A stretch of 64,000 nucleotides of DNA, taken from assembly GCF_002688565.1 (NCBI RefSeq), contig NZ_CP024011.1:2480001-2544000 (forward strand), read 5' to 3'. How positions within the stretch are numbered: the stretch's first letter is position 1; each line of letters begins with the position of its first letter. Of the stretch, positions 23,890-32,764 are shown one piece after another. The DNA comes from Acinetobacter sp. LoGeW2-3. Lineage in GTDB: Bacteria; Pseudomonadota; Gammaproteobacteria; Pseudomonadales; Moraxellaceae. A program made the position numbers and the translations under genes. The notes under the pieces are model-generated. The model searched no databases. It saw nothing but the letters and a program-made list of their open reading frames with translations, and was not told the origin of the DNA.

Positions 23890-24741
23890 ATGTCTGTGGA
23901 TCATCAACAGTTTTCGGGTACAAGTCAGTACATTGCAACTGACAGTTTAAAATTGGCTGTAAAAGCCGCACGCAGCTTACAAAAACCGCTGCTGGTCAAA
24001 GGCGAACCCGGTACAGGTAAAACCCTGTTGGCAGAGCAGGTGGCTGAAAGCCTGGGGATGAAACTCATCACCTGGCATATCAAGTCCACCACCAAAGCCC
24101 AGCAAGGTTTGTATGAATATGATGCAGTATCGCGTCTGCGTGATAGCCAGTTGGGTGATGATCGTGTCTATGACATCAAGAACTACATCAAGCCTGGAAA
24201 ATTGTGGGAAGCCTTTGCCAGTGAAGAGCGTTGTGTCTTACTGATTGATGAAATTGACAAGGCCGATATTGAATTCCCGAATGACCTGTTGCATGAACTT
24301 GATAAGATGTCGTTCTTTGTGTATGAAACAGGCGAGACCATTACTGCAAAACAGCGTCCAATCGTCATCATCACCTCGAATAATGAGAAAGAACTACCAG
24401 ATGCTTTCCTGCGCCGTTGTTTCTTCCATTACATTGAATTTCCGGATGAAGCGACCATGCGCGAAATCATTGATGTGCATTTCGAGAATATCTCGGCGAC
24501 ATTGGTCAATGAGGCGCTGCAAGTCTTCTTTAAATTGCGTCAGATTCCGGGCCTGAAAAAACCGCCTTCAACATCAGAATTGATCGACTGGTTAAGTCTG
24601 CTCATGGCAGATGATATGCCAGAAGATATTTTAAGAAATACCGACAAGTCTAAAGCCATTCCACCGTTGTATGGTGCGCTGATCAAAAATGAGCAGGATG
24701 TCCAGCTGCTTGAACGCCTAGCATTTATGTCACGCCGCTAA
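23890..24741 (+). CDS. MoxR-family AAA+ ATPase
   Basis: 283 residues. Walker A is GEPGTGKTLLAEQVAESLG, Walker B is LLIDEIDKAD, sensor 1 is IVIITSNNEKELPDAFLRRCFFHYIEF (including the arginine-finger region), and a small helical C-terminal lid follows. MoxR ATPases act with VWA-domain partners as chaperone-like machines that mature enzymes or envelope complexes. The VWA gene follows after 13 bp. The target of this pair is not evident from the neighbourhood. Confidence 0.9.
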   Translation: MSVDHQQFSGTSQYIATDSLKLAVKAARSLQKPLLVKGEPGTGKTLLAEQVAESLGMKLITWHIKSTTKAQQGLYEYDAVSRLRDSQLGDDRVYDIKNYIKPGKLWEAFASEERCVLLIDEIDKADIEFPNDLLHELDKMSFFVYETGETITAKQRPIVIITSNNEKELPDAFLRRCFFHYIEFPDEATMREIIDVHFENISATLVNEALQVFFKLRQIPGLKKPPSTSELIDWLSLLMADDMPEDILRNTDKSKAIPPLYGALIKNEQDVQLLERLAFMSRR

Positions 24742-24754
24742 GGGAGAAACACGC

Positions 24755-25942
24755 ATGTTCGTGCGACTGTTTTATACCTTGCGCAAATACGGTGTGCCGG
24801 TTTCAACGCGTGAGCTGATTGATCTGAATCAGGCAGTGGCTGCCGGAATCGTCTTTGCTGATCAGGATGAATTCTATCAGCTCGCTAAAACTGTGATGGT
24901 GAAAGACGAGCGTTACTTCGATAAGTTCGACCGCGCCATGAAAGACTACTTTGATGGCATTCAGTCCTTTGATCTTGATGAACTGCTGAATCAAGTCCAG
25001 AAGTTACCGAAAGACTGGTTTGATCTGGAATTGCTGGAAAAGCACCTGACCCCTGAACAGCGTGAAGAGCTGAAAAAAGCTGGATCGCTGGAAGAACTGA
25101 TGAAAATGCTGGAAGAGCGTCTGCGCGAACAGCATAAGAAACATCAGGGTGGCAACAAGATGATTGGTACCGGTGGTACTTCACCGTTTGGTGCTTATGG
25201 CGATCATCCGGAAGGTGTACGTATTGGCGGGCCGGGACGTAAACGTTCAGCAGTCAAAGTCTGGGAACAGCGTCAATACCGTAATCTGGATGATGAACAG
25301 ATTCTGGGTAGCCGTCAGATGCAACTGGCACTACGTCGCCTGCGTAAGTTTGCCCGTCAAGGTGCTGCCGAAGAACTGGATATTGATGGTACTATTCGTG
25401 AAACTGCCAAACAGGGCATTCTGGATGTGCAGCTGGTGCCGGAACGTCGTAACCGTATCAAAGTGTTGATGCTATTTGATGTCGGTGGTTCTATGGATGC
25501 GCATATTGCCCAGTGTGAAAAACTGTTTAGTGCTGCCAAAACTGAATTCAAAACACTTGAATATTTCTATTTCCATAACTGTCTGTATGACTACGTCTGG
25601 AAAGATAATTTCCGTCGTTCTAGTACGCGGATGAATACTTGGGATTTGCTCAATACTTATGGTCGCGATTATCGGGTGATTGTCGTGGGTGATGCCAGCA
25701 TGGCACCGTATGAACTGCATTCAGTCGGTGGGTCGGTGGAATATATGAATGATGAAGCAGGACAAGTCTGGTTACAACGTCTGCGTCAGCATTTTGAAAA
25801 AACTGCCTGGCTGAATCCCGAAGAAGAACGCTACTGGCACTATACCCAGACTATCGGAATGATTCAGCAGATCTTCGAAAGTCATATGTATCCAATGACC
25901 TTAAGAGGCATTGAAGATATGACCAAATATCTGGCGCGTTGA
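24755..25942 (+). CDS. VWA-domain (CoxE-like) partner of the MoxR ATPase
   Basis: 395 residues. The helical N-terminal half contains a charged stretch (LTPEQREELKKAGSLEELMKMLEERL). The C-terminal half is a von Willebrand A domain with the metal-binding motif in VLMLFDVGGSMDAHI; the usual D-x-S-x-S reads D-V-G-G-S here. YGRDYRVIVVGDASMAPYEL is the last metal-binding loop. It lies directly behind the MoxR gene, so they very likely act together. Confidence 0.88.
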   Translation: MFVRLFYTLRKYGVPVSTRELIDLNQAVAAGIVFADQDEFYQLAKTVMVKDERYFDKFDRAMKDYFDGIQSFDLDELLNQVQKLPKDWFDLELLEKHLTPEQREELKKAGSLEELMKMLEERLREQHKKHQGGNKMIGTGGTSPFGAYGDHPEGVRIGGPGRKRSAVKVWEQRQYRNLDDEQILGSRQMQLALRRLRKFARQGAAEELDIDGTIRETAKQGILDVQLVPERRNRIKVLMLFDVGGSMDAHIAQCEKLFSAAKTEFKTLEYFYFHNCLYDYVWKDNFRRSSTRMNTWDLLNTYGRDYRVIVVGDASMAPYELHSVGGSVEYMNDEAGQVWLQRLRQHFEKTAWLNPEEERYWHYTQTIGMIQQIFESHMYPMTLRGIEDMTKYLAR

Positions 25943-26050
25943 TTCCATTTATCTATTGATCACCTTATTTATAGTGATTAGTTCTTCAAAATAAAACAAT
26001 TTAATATAAAGTGGTTTTTATAAATTTAATCCAGATTGTTAGGGATCATT

Positions 26051-27259
26051 ATGGGTCATCAAATAAATGGCATTGCATTGCCAAATGAAGAGGGTTTTTT
26101 TGGGAACTATGGCGGCCAGTTTATTCCGCCAGATCTGAAGCAGGCAATGGATGACATTAATGTTGCCTATCAGGAAATTCGTCAAACTGCTGAATTCCAG
26201 AATGAACTGAAAGATCTGTTTGCAAATTATGTTGGTCGCCCAAGTCCATTATTTCATGCTAAACGCCTATCTGATCAGCTCGGTGGTGCACAAATCTACC
26301 TGAAACGTGAAGACCTAAACCATACAGGTGCGCACAAAATCAATCACTGCCTCGGCGAAGCACTGTTAGCAAAATACATGGGTAAAACCAAAGTGATTGC
26401 TGAAACGGGAGCAGGTCAGCATGGTGTTGCATTGGCAACGGCATGTGCATTGGTCGGTATTCCATGTGAAATTCATATGGGTCAGGTGGATATCGAGAAA
26501 GAACACCCGAATGTGGTGAAAATGAAAATTCTCGGTGCCAAACTGATTTCTGTGACGCGTGGTACGGCAACTCTAAAAGATGCGGTGGATAGTGCCTTTG
26601 AAGAATACCTAAAAGATCCTAAAAACTATATCTATGCGATTGGTTCGGTGGTGGGTCCACATCCTTTCCCGATGATGGTGCGTGATTTCCAATCGATTAT
26701 CGGTGATGAAATCAAAGTACAAAGTCATGATCGTTTTGGTGCAAACCCAGATTATATTGTCGCTTGTGTGGGTGGTGGTTCCAATGCACTCGGTGCGTTT
26801 ACTGCTTTTCTGAATGATGCTGATGTCAAATTGGTTGGTGTAGAGCCGGCAGGTCATGGTCTGGATACTGACAAGCATTCTGCAACGCTGACTCTAGGCA
26901 AACCAAGCCAGATTCACGGCATGGCATGCTATGTATTGGAAGACGAGCAGGGTGAACCTTTACCGGTACATTCAATTGCTTCTGGTCTTGATTATCCGGG
27001 TGTAGGTCCGCAGCATAGTTTGCTTAAAGATTTAGGGCGTGTGGAATATACTACGGCAACGGATCAAGAATGTCTGGATGCTTTTATGACTCTTTCACGT
27101 GTTGAAGGTATTGTTCCTGCACTGGAAAGCTCACATGCGGTGGCTTGGGCAATTCGTGAAGCCGGTAAATTGCCAAAAGAGGTGAAGATAGTCGTAAACC
27201 TGTCAGGGCGTGGCGATAAAGATTCTGACTACGTGGCTGAAAAACTGGGTCTAAACTAA
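26051..27259 (+). CDS. Stand-alone tryptophan synthase beta-chain paralogue
   Basis: 402 residues from the ATG at 26051, with AGGG 7 bp upstream. It has the TrpB framework: FFGNYGGQF near the start, [15 protein letters not shown] with the PLP-binding Lys, [47 protein letters not shown] [12 protein letters not shown], and [10 protein letters not shown]. Unlike the classical chain it reads GAHKIN rather than GAHKTN and begins with an unusual lead. No trpA or other trp gene is nearby. It may use free indole or act as a salvage/serine deaminase enzyme; that is inference. Confidence 0.85.
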   Translation: MGHQINGIALPNEEGFFGNYGGQFIPPDLKQAMDDINVAYQEIRQTAEFQNELKDLFANYVGRPSPLFHAKRLSDQLGGAQIYLKREDLNHTGAHKINHCLGEALLAKYMGKTKVIAETGAGQHGVALATACALVGIPCEIHMGQVDIEKEHPNVVKMKILGAKLISVTRGTATLKDAVDSAFEEYLKDPKNYIYAIGSVVGPHPFPMMVRDFQSIIGDEIKVQSHDRFGANPDYIVACVGGGSNALGAFTAFLNDADVKLVGVEPAGHGLDTDKHSATLTLGKPSQIHGMACYVLEDEQGEPLPVHSIASGLDYPGVGPQHSLLKDLGRVEYTTATDQECLDAFMTLSRVEGIVPALESSHAVAWAIREAGKLPKEVKIVVNLSGRGDKDSDYVAEKLGLN

Positions 27260-27275
27260 TTTAGCTCTCAATAAA

Positions 27276-27304
27276 AAAACCGCTCGATTTGAGCGGTTTT
27301 TTTA
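27276..27304. terminator. Terminator after the trpB paralogue
   Basis: AAAACCGCTC/GAGCGGTTTT (27276-27300) with A-run and T-run flanks, 16 bp beyond the stop codon. Confidence 0.85.
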
Positions 27305-27362
27305 TGTTTGTTATTGCTTTGTCAGTTTAACGTCATTACAAAATGGCTTTTAGAACTTAATA

Positions 27363-27794
27363 TTAACCTGAAATGTACTGTTGTAGCTGATCAATCAGTA
27401 TTTGCTGATCATTCATTGCTGCTTTGACCAAGTCACCAATTGAAGCCAAACCTACCAATTTCCCTGCTTCCACCACCGGTAAATGACGCAAGTGTTTATT
27501 AGTCATCAGGCTAAGACAGTCTGGCACAGAAGTGTGACAATCTACCGTGATGACATTGGAAGTCATGATCTGGCTGACAGTGGTATTAAAGGAAGTACGT
27601 TCCATCAGCACGATCTTTCGGGTGTAATCACGTTCGGAAAGAATCCCGACCACTTTATCTTCTTCCATAACCACAATCGCACCGATGTCTTTATCCGCCA
27701 TTAAAGTAATGGCTTCAAGAACCGTGGCTTCTGGATGGATAGTATAAATTTCCTGACTTGGCTTGTCTTTGAGTACTTGGGCTACATTCGTCAT
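27363..27794 (-). CDS. Two-CBS-domain protein
   Basis: 143 residues made almost entirely of a CBS pair: CBS1 about residues 12-65 (EIYTIHPEATVLEAITLMAD, IGAIVVMEEDKVVGILSERDYTRK) and CBS2 about 76-130 (MTSNVITVDCHTSVPDCLSLM, HLRHLPVVEAGKLVGLASIGDLVK). Such pairs bind adenine nucleotides and sense energy state. No effector domain is fused, and the partner is unknown. Confidence 0.88.
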   Translation of the reverse strand: MTNVAQVLKDKPSQEIYTIHPEATVLEAITLMADKDIGAIVVMEEDKVVGILSERDYTRKIVLMERTSFNTTVSQIMTSNVITVDCHTSVPDCLSLMTNKHLRHLPVVEAGKLVGLASIGDLVKAAMNDQQILIDQLQQYISG

Positions 27795-27881
27795 TATTAA
27801 GTCCTTAGCTGTTATTATTTATCCTGAAGTTTAAGCTGTTTATCTTCAGGTAGTTGTTGTCCTGACTCTATAAATAACATG

Positions 27882-28265
27882 TTATGCAGCGAAGTGCAGC
27901 CCTTGTCCTGAAAAAAAGAAATGACGCACCTGTCCAATTGTCAGCTTGATTTGTTTGCCACTGCCACGTACCAGAACAGGGTTAACATTGAAACGTTGTA
28001 GGGTAGGTAAAAGTACCTGCTCAAAATCCTCAGGGGTAATTTTTCGAGGGGTGTAGTTTGGCCAGTGTTTCTTGGCATAGTTTTCTGCATGCGAAGAATT
28101 GAGCCAGAACGGGAATAGGTTTTCATCCTGATCTCGCATCATGCCCCAACCCTCATGAAATAGTCCCCAAAGTACCCCGCAATACATCATCGATTTCAGG
28201 ATAGTAAGTTTAACTGCAAGGTCTTTAGGTAATGGTTGAATATCTTTAATATTTGGCATTTTCAT
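27882..28265 (-). CDS. DUF2750-like protein
   Basis: About 127 residues from MKMPNIKD at 28265; an upstream in-frame start at 28298 is possible. The central segment with GWGMMRDQDENLFPFWLNSSHAE, the later HWPNYTPRKI and LLPTLQRFNVNPVLVRGSG look like the DUF2750 family, small soluble proteins of unknown role. The family call is from the pattern alone. Confidence 0.55.
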   Translation of the reverse strand: MKMPNIKDIQPLPKDLAVKLTILKSMMYCGVLWGLFHEGWGMMRDQDENLFPFWLNSSHAENYAKKHWPNYTPRKITPEDFEQVLLPTLQRFNVNPVLVRGSGKQIKLTIGQVRHFFFSGQGLHFAA

Positions 28266-28390
28266 TATGATCAAGTTATGGTGGAACAACGCTGTCATTG
28301 TAAGAAAATTAGATAAAACTAGTGTTTTAGCTTTGCAAGGAATCGTTACAGTAATGCTTCATCATGTATAAGTAATATTGTAGATATAAA

Positions 28391-28415
28391 AAAACGCCAC
28401 CGCGGTGACGTTTAT
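28391..28415 (-). terminator. Terminator of the Sel1-like gene
   Basis: AAACGCCACC/GGTGACGTTT hairpin next to the stop codon of the minus-strand gene. An A-run on the plus strand gives the T-run in the minus-strand transcript. Confidence 0.75.
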
Positions 28416-28649
28416 TTAGGCTTGCATGGTGGCCATGCTTTGCCAGTATTGAGCTTTCATTGAATCGCGTTCGACGCGGAAACCTTGATAGTAAAGTTCA
28501 GCTAAAAAAAGCGCCGCTTTACCATGTCCTGCACGTGCAGCATCTTCTAACTGTTTAACTGCATCTGAAAAGTTCATTTGTGACTGGATTGTATTCACAG
28601 CTTCAGCATACAGATGTTCAAGTTCATGTGGAGAGAATTGTTGAATCAT
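28416..28649 (-). CDS. Short Sel1-like repeat protein
   Basis: 77 residues. The part AVKQLEDAARAGHGKAALFLAELYYQGFRVERDSMKAQYW matches one Sel1-like (TPR-like) repeat (A..G...A...L...Y..G..V..D...A..W). An N-terminal helix precedes it. AAGGAG is upstream of the ATG. It is probably a small protein-interaction module; partner unknown. Confidence 0.7.
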   Translation of the reverse strand: MIQQFSPHELEHLYAEAVNTIQSQMNFSDAVKQLEDAARAGHGKAALFLAELYYQGFRVERDSMKAQYWQSMATMQA

Positions 28650-28867
28650 ATAAAACTCCTTAATTTTAATTATGATTACGGATAGACTTTTTAGTCTAGC
28701 TTCAAATATAACTGAGTAATGTTAAACTAATATTACAGAATGATTGAAATGTCAATTATTTCGTCGGATCTTGTTCTTGTTTTACAGTTTACATGATTAA
28801 ACTATCATCAAAAATATTTTTTATTAGTATATAAAGTAACTATTAAGCTAACAACAAGGAGAATAAC

Positions 28868-29227
28868 ATGTCGCGTACATTAGATGGAATTGATTTTGAT
28901 ATCCCTCCGACAGCTGGACAAGTGATGGCATTGGCTCAACTGCACCGAAAAAAATTAGATGCAGCCATTTTCCATAAGGAGATCCATTTAGGGGAGTACA
29001 GTCTGACACAGCGTAAGGCAGTTTATGATTTTACTCGTCAGCTAGATGAGAACCAGCGTGAGCAATTCTACAAACTTTATAATTCAGAACTGGTACGTCT
29101 TGCTGATCCGGATCGTTTGCATCCAGCCAGTGCCGAGTCTGGAGTAAGCAAGTTTGCGATTTTCCTGATTCTGGCGATTACTGCCGGTATGTTGGGAAGT
29201 ACTGTTTTTATTGGTTTATTTAAATAA
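28868..29227 (+). CDS. Tail-anchored membrane protein of unknown function
   Basis: 119 residues. A charged, helical cytoplasmic part (LAQLHRKKLDAAIFHKEI, YDFTRQLDENQREQFYKLYN) is followed by one C-terminal membrane helix (FAIFLILAITAGMLGSTVFIGLF). AAGGAG lies upstream of the ATG. No family is recognised. A second single-helix protein gene follows 111 bp later. Confidence 0.7.
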   Translation: MSRTLDGIDFDIPPTAGQVMALAQLHRKKLDAAIFHKEIHLGEYSLTQRKAVYDFTRQLDENQREQFYKLYNSELVRLADPDRLHPASAESGVSKFAIFLILAITAGMLGSTVFIGLFK

Positions 29228-29306
29228 GCGGGCAGAATACTGTACAGGATCAGCCATCTGCTAATAGAGTGAATTTCCAGTCAATTACTTGAACTTATTC
29301 GAATGC

Positions 29307-29344
29307 AGCCATACACTACTTTGAATTAGAGGTAGTGTATGGCT
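29307..29344 (+). promoter_or_regulatory. Hairpin covering a ribosome binding site and start codon
   Basis: A perfect 13-bp inverted repeat AGCCATACACTAC/GTAGTGTATGGCT with a 12-nt loop. The AGAGG ribosome binding site is at the loop edge and the ATG at 29339 lies inside the right arm. As RNA it would bury the start codon, so it is a candidate translational switch or structure-limited start. Confidence 0.7.
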
Positions 29345-29662
29345 ATTGATTTAGAAAAAATCAGGACGTTTTTGTCCAAATTAACGCTAGAGCAAATCTA
29401 TAACAGCGTTTTTGTCTTTATTGTTTTATTTATTATTGTGTTGGCAAGTGTCGCTCTCTATCGTCCTGTCACTATGGTTCAATCTGAACAAATTCAGCAA
29501 CTTTCCATACAACAGCAGTTGCCACAAACACAGGACATGGCTATCACTTTACTTGAACAGCCATCAATTTATCGTGGACAATACCTTAAGCTAATGCAGG
29601 CTTATCAACAGGAATCAGTCCGCGCACATCAGTTACCTCCAGTAGAAGCGGACCAACCTTAA
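29339..29662 (+). CDS. Single-pass membrane protein of unknown function
   Basis: 107 residues: a short N-terminus, one membrane helix (VFVFIVLFIIVLASVALY), then a Gln-rich outer part (QIQQLSIQQQLPQTQ) and a polar tail. The start codon lies in the right arm of a 13-bp hairpin. The stop is only a few bases from the 3' end of the convergent peptidase gene. Family not recognised. Confidence 0.65.
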   Translation: MAIDLEKIRTFLSKLTLEQIYNSVFVFIVLFIIVLASVALYRPVTMVQSEQIQQLSIQQQLPQTQDMAITLLEQPSIYRGQYLKLMQAYQQESVRAHQLPPVEADQP

Positions 29663-29666
29663 AATT

Positions 29667-31184
29667 TTAAGGGGTGGATATTAATCCATCAGTTGTAGCT
29701 GTATTTTCTAAATTTGCTTTCAAAGCCGCTTTCAATTCCTCTTTATCTAATGTCTGACTAACGACGACTATAGTTAGACGGTCTGGATGTAGATGTCTAC
29801 GTACTGCATTTTCTACATCTTTTGCAGTGATTTTGGCTAAGCGTTCTGGGTAAGTCGCCAAATAATCGCGTGGTTCTGTATAAAAACCGATAGTACCGAG
29901 CTGGGCATTGATGGTGGCATTGCTGCTGTAGTTATTCGGAAATGCCCTTAACATGCCAGATTTGGTTTCTTCGAGCCGTTTTTTATCAATCGGCTGATTC
30001 ACAAAGTTAATAAAGGCTTGATGTGCGACCTGAATGCTATCAAGTAGCTGGTCTTGACGAGTGGAATAGCGAAAACTGAAGACACCCGGTGCCTGACTAA
30101 AGCTAAAAGTGCTATAAGCTCCATAGGTAAAGCCGCGTTTAATCCTGAGTTCCTGCATCAGTACCGCATTAAAGCCACTGCCACCAAAGATACGATTTGC
30201 CACTTCTAAAGCCAGTTTTTCTTCAGTAAAACGGCTTGGTCCGATATGACCAAACATCACATGGGCTTGACTGGAATTGTAGGGAATATGCACCACCTCA
30301 ATATCATCTTTTAATTGCGGATCAGGCAATGGCTGTGCACGTGTACCTTGTTTGAGGTTGCCTGCAATACGTTCTGATAGGTCTAATGCTTCTTTAGGGT
30401 TAAGTTTCCCGGTAATGGCGATATTCATATTTTGTGCGACCAGAAACTGATCCCGGAACTTTTTAAGGTGTTCAGGATTTACTTTTTGAGTGCCGCCAAT
30501 GGTGCCTGTAATTGGTTGTGCGTAAGGATGCTGTCCATACAGGGTGTGATAGAAGCGGATATCCATTAGGCGACCTGGATTTTCCTGTAGCTGTTTCTGA
30601 CCGACATTGGTGTTACTCACTGCCAGGCTGATGCTCTGATTTTTAAAAGATGCATGTTTAAGCACTTCCACCATCATTGCTAAAGCAGGTTCCAGTTTTT
30701 TCGGATCAGACATGACACGTAAGCGGATGACAAACATATCCCGGTAGGCTTGGGCACTAAACTGAGCACCGCTTTGATCAAATACATCTGCAATTTGCCG
30801 GGCCGTATATTGATCGGTTCCTTCACGGATCAGCTTGGCTGCCATGCTGGACAAGCCGAATAAGCCTTTCTGGATTTCTTCATCCCGGGCTGAACCAGCA
30901 TTAAAGGTCAGCTGAATATCAACCATCGGCATGTCTTTGGTTTCGACAAATAACGTACGGACTTTGAAGCGGTTATTTAAATCATGTACATAAGGTGCCT
31001 GAAACTGCTTTTCGCTATTCAAATTTTTTAAGCTTTGTAGCAGGGGAATTGACTGTAATAGGCTAGGATTATCTTCTGATAGGTCTTCAGTGTTTTGAAA
31101 GCTCTCAGCCCAGACCTGAGAAGTACAGCTTAATGCGGCAAGTAAAAGACCGTTTGAAAATATTGACTTGAACTTATCCTTCAT
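29667..31184 (-). CDS. M16-family peptidase-like subunit lacking the zinc motif
   Basis: 505 residues with a signal peptide (LLLAALSCTSQVWA). The two-lobed M16 pattern is present (FVETKDMPMVDIQLTFNAGSARDE, then FNAVLMQELRIKRGFTYGAYS in the second lobe). Where the zinc-binding HxxEH should be it reads GLFGLSSMAAKLI, so it has no metal site. It overlaps the active M16 gene upstream by 4 bp. The pair probably forms a heterodimer, like other M16B proteins with one catalytic and one substrate-binding partner. Location: periplasm. Confidence 0.88.
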   Translation of the reverse strand: MKDKFKSIFSNGLLLAALSCTSQVWAESFQNTEDLSEDNPSLLQSIPLLQSLKNLNSEKQFQAPYVHDLNNRFKVRTLFVETKDMPMVDIQLTFNAGSARDEEIQKGLFGLSSMAAKLIREGTDQYTARQIADVFDQSGAQFSAQAYRDMFVIRLRVMSDPKKLEPALAMMVEVLKHASFKNQSISLAVSNTNVGQKQLQENPGRLMDIRFYHTLYGQHPYAQPITGTIGGTQKVNPEHLKKFRDQFLVAQNMNIAITGKLNPKEALDLSERIAGNLKQGTRAQPLPDPQLKDDIEVVHIPYNSSQAHVMFGHIGPSRFTEEKLALEVANRIFGGSGFNAVLMQELRIKRGFTYGAYSTFSFSQAPGVFSFRYSTRQDQLLDSIQVAHQAFINFVNQPIDKKRLEETKSGMLRAFPNNYSSNATINAQLGTIGFYTEPRDYLATYPERLAKITAKDVENAVRRHLHPDRLTIVVVSQTLDKEELKAALKANLENTATTDGLISTP

Positions 31185-32587
31185 TGTGCTTTTGCTTCCG
31201 GTGCGAGATAAAGCGTGCTGAGATTTGCACGAATGAAATAGTTATTCGCGACCCGTTGAATATCACTCATGCTGACATTTTCATAATGTTTAGGCAGTTC
31301 ATCCATGAGTCGGTAACTTAAACCATTCACTTCCAGATTGCCGATCATCTTGGCTTGCCCGGCAATATTATCTTGACTATAAATAAGACTGGAAACAAAG
31401 CGGGTAATAATTCGATCCAGTTCATGTTGAGGAATATCTTCAGTTTTTAAGGCATCAACTTCTGCCTGAATGGCTTTTTGCGCATCTTCAAAGCTGACAC
31501 CAGTCGCGGGAAGTGCGGAAATGCTAAATAGACTGTCACCACGATTATATGGGTCATAAGACACGCTCACGGAAGTCAGCAGCTTACGATCACGGACCAA
31601 GCGGTCTTGCAGGCGCGAGGAAATACCACTGTCCAGCAAGCTCCGGATAATCGTCAGTGCATAAGCATCTTGATGATTGATTGCTGAAGCCAGTGATTTG
31701 ACATTCCAGGTCATGTATAAGTTTGGCACTTGTACATCGGTACTGATTTCCATATGGCGATAGCCTAAGCGTTCAAACTCAACTACATCATTGCGTGGCG
31801 GCGTAGTACGCGAAGGTGTATCAGCAAAGTATTTCTGGACTTGCAGCAGCGCTTTTTCAGACTCGACATCACCGACAATGACCAGAATGGCATTGTTCGG
31901 GGTGTACCAGGTCTTGTACCACTGCTTTACATCGCTGATCTCGATATTATTCAGGGTTTTCATATGCCCAATTACCGGCTGGCGGTAATGACTGGTTGGA
32001 TAGCTGATCCATTTAAAACGTTCAAAGGCCCGTGAACGCGGATTGTCATCAGTGCGCTGGCGGCGTTCTTCCATTACGACTTTAATTTCTGGTTCAAAAT
32101 CCTGCTGGCGTAGTAGCAGATTACTCATTCGATCTGCTTCAAGTTCTAATGCCATTGGGAAATAGGCTTTAGGATAAAGCTGATAATAATTGGTGTAGTT
32201 GGTGGAGGTTGCCGCATTCACGCTGCCGCCGTAGATCCGGCTGATGCGAGTAAATTCATCATTTGGAACTTTGTTGGTGCCCTTAAACATCATATGTTCC
32301 AGTACATGCGATACACCGAGGGTGTTGCCGGACTCATCCGCACTGCCAACTTTATACCAGATCTGAGTCATCACCATCGGTGCGCGATGATCTTCCCGAA
32401 TAATCACTTTAAGACCATTTTTTAAGGTGGTTTCAAAAGTGCTGCGCGTCAGCTCAGATTGGGTTTTTTGTGTAGTTTGTGCCTGAATTTGACTACTGCT
32501 TAAACACATTAGTACTGCACCAAGCGAATACAGATATCGCTTAAGCTGGAGTGGACGAGCGTGCATAGAAATAAGTGATTTGGACAC
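31181..32587 (-). CDS. M16-family zinc peptidase (active subunit)
   Basis: 468 residues with an N-terminal signal segment (LYSLGAVLMCLSSSQIQA). The zinc motif is HVLEHMMFKG (HxxEH), followed by the downstream Glu in YFPMALELEADRM. The second lobe has LQDRLVRDRKLLTSVSVSY with the R/Y pair of M16 enzymes. It probably degrades periplasmic peptides together with the inactive partner encoded directly after it. Confidence 0.9.
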   Translation of the reverse strand: MSKSLISMHARPLQLKRYLYSLGAVLMCLSSSQIQAQTTQKTQSELTRSTFETTLKNGLKVIIREDHRAPMVMTQIWYKVGSADESGNTLGVSHVLEHMMFKGTNKVPNDEFTRISRIYGGSVNAATSTNYTNYYQLYPKAYFPMALELEADRMSNLLLRQQDFEPEIKVVMEERRQRTDDNPRSRAFERFKWISYPTSHYRQPVIGHMKTLNNIEISDVKQWYKTWYTPNNAILVIVGDVESEKALLQVQKYFADTPSRTTPPRNDVVEFERLGYRHMEISTDVQVPNLYMTWNVKSLASAINHQDAYALTIIRSLLDSGISSRLQDRLVRDRKLLTSVSVSYDPYNRGDSLFSISALPATGVSFEDAQKAIQAEVDALKTEDIPQHELDRIITRFVSSLIYSQDNIAGQAKMIGNLEVNGLSYRLMDELPKHYENVSMSDIQRVANNYFIRANLSTLYLAPEAKAQ

Positions 32588-32764
32588 GAATTATTCCAAA
32601 ATAAGCGGATGTATTTATAAGCCATTTTAAGATTTGTGTAATTGAAAGCAATCCACTGTTGTTGCTTTTTGGTGTAATAGAAATGGAAGTTTAATCTAAA
32701 GCTAAAACTTTATAACTTATGGTAGAATCCCATTTTTTAACGCAATGCTTTTCAAGGATTCGGC

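Noticed and set aside
27823-27850. CCTGAAG/CTTCAGG inverted repeat between the DUF2750-like and CBS genes
   Set aside because: Seven-base arms with a long loop and no T-run; not convincing as a terminator or operator.
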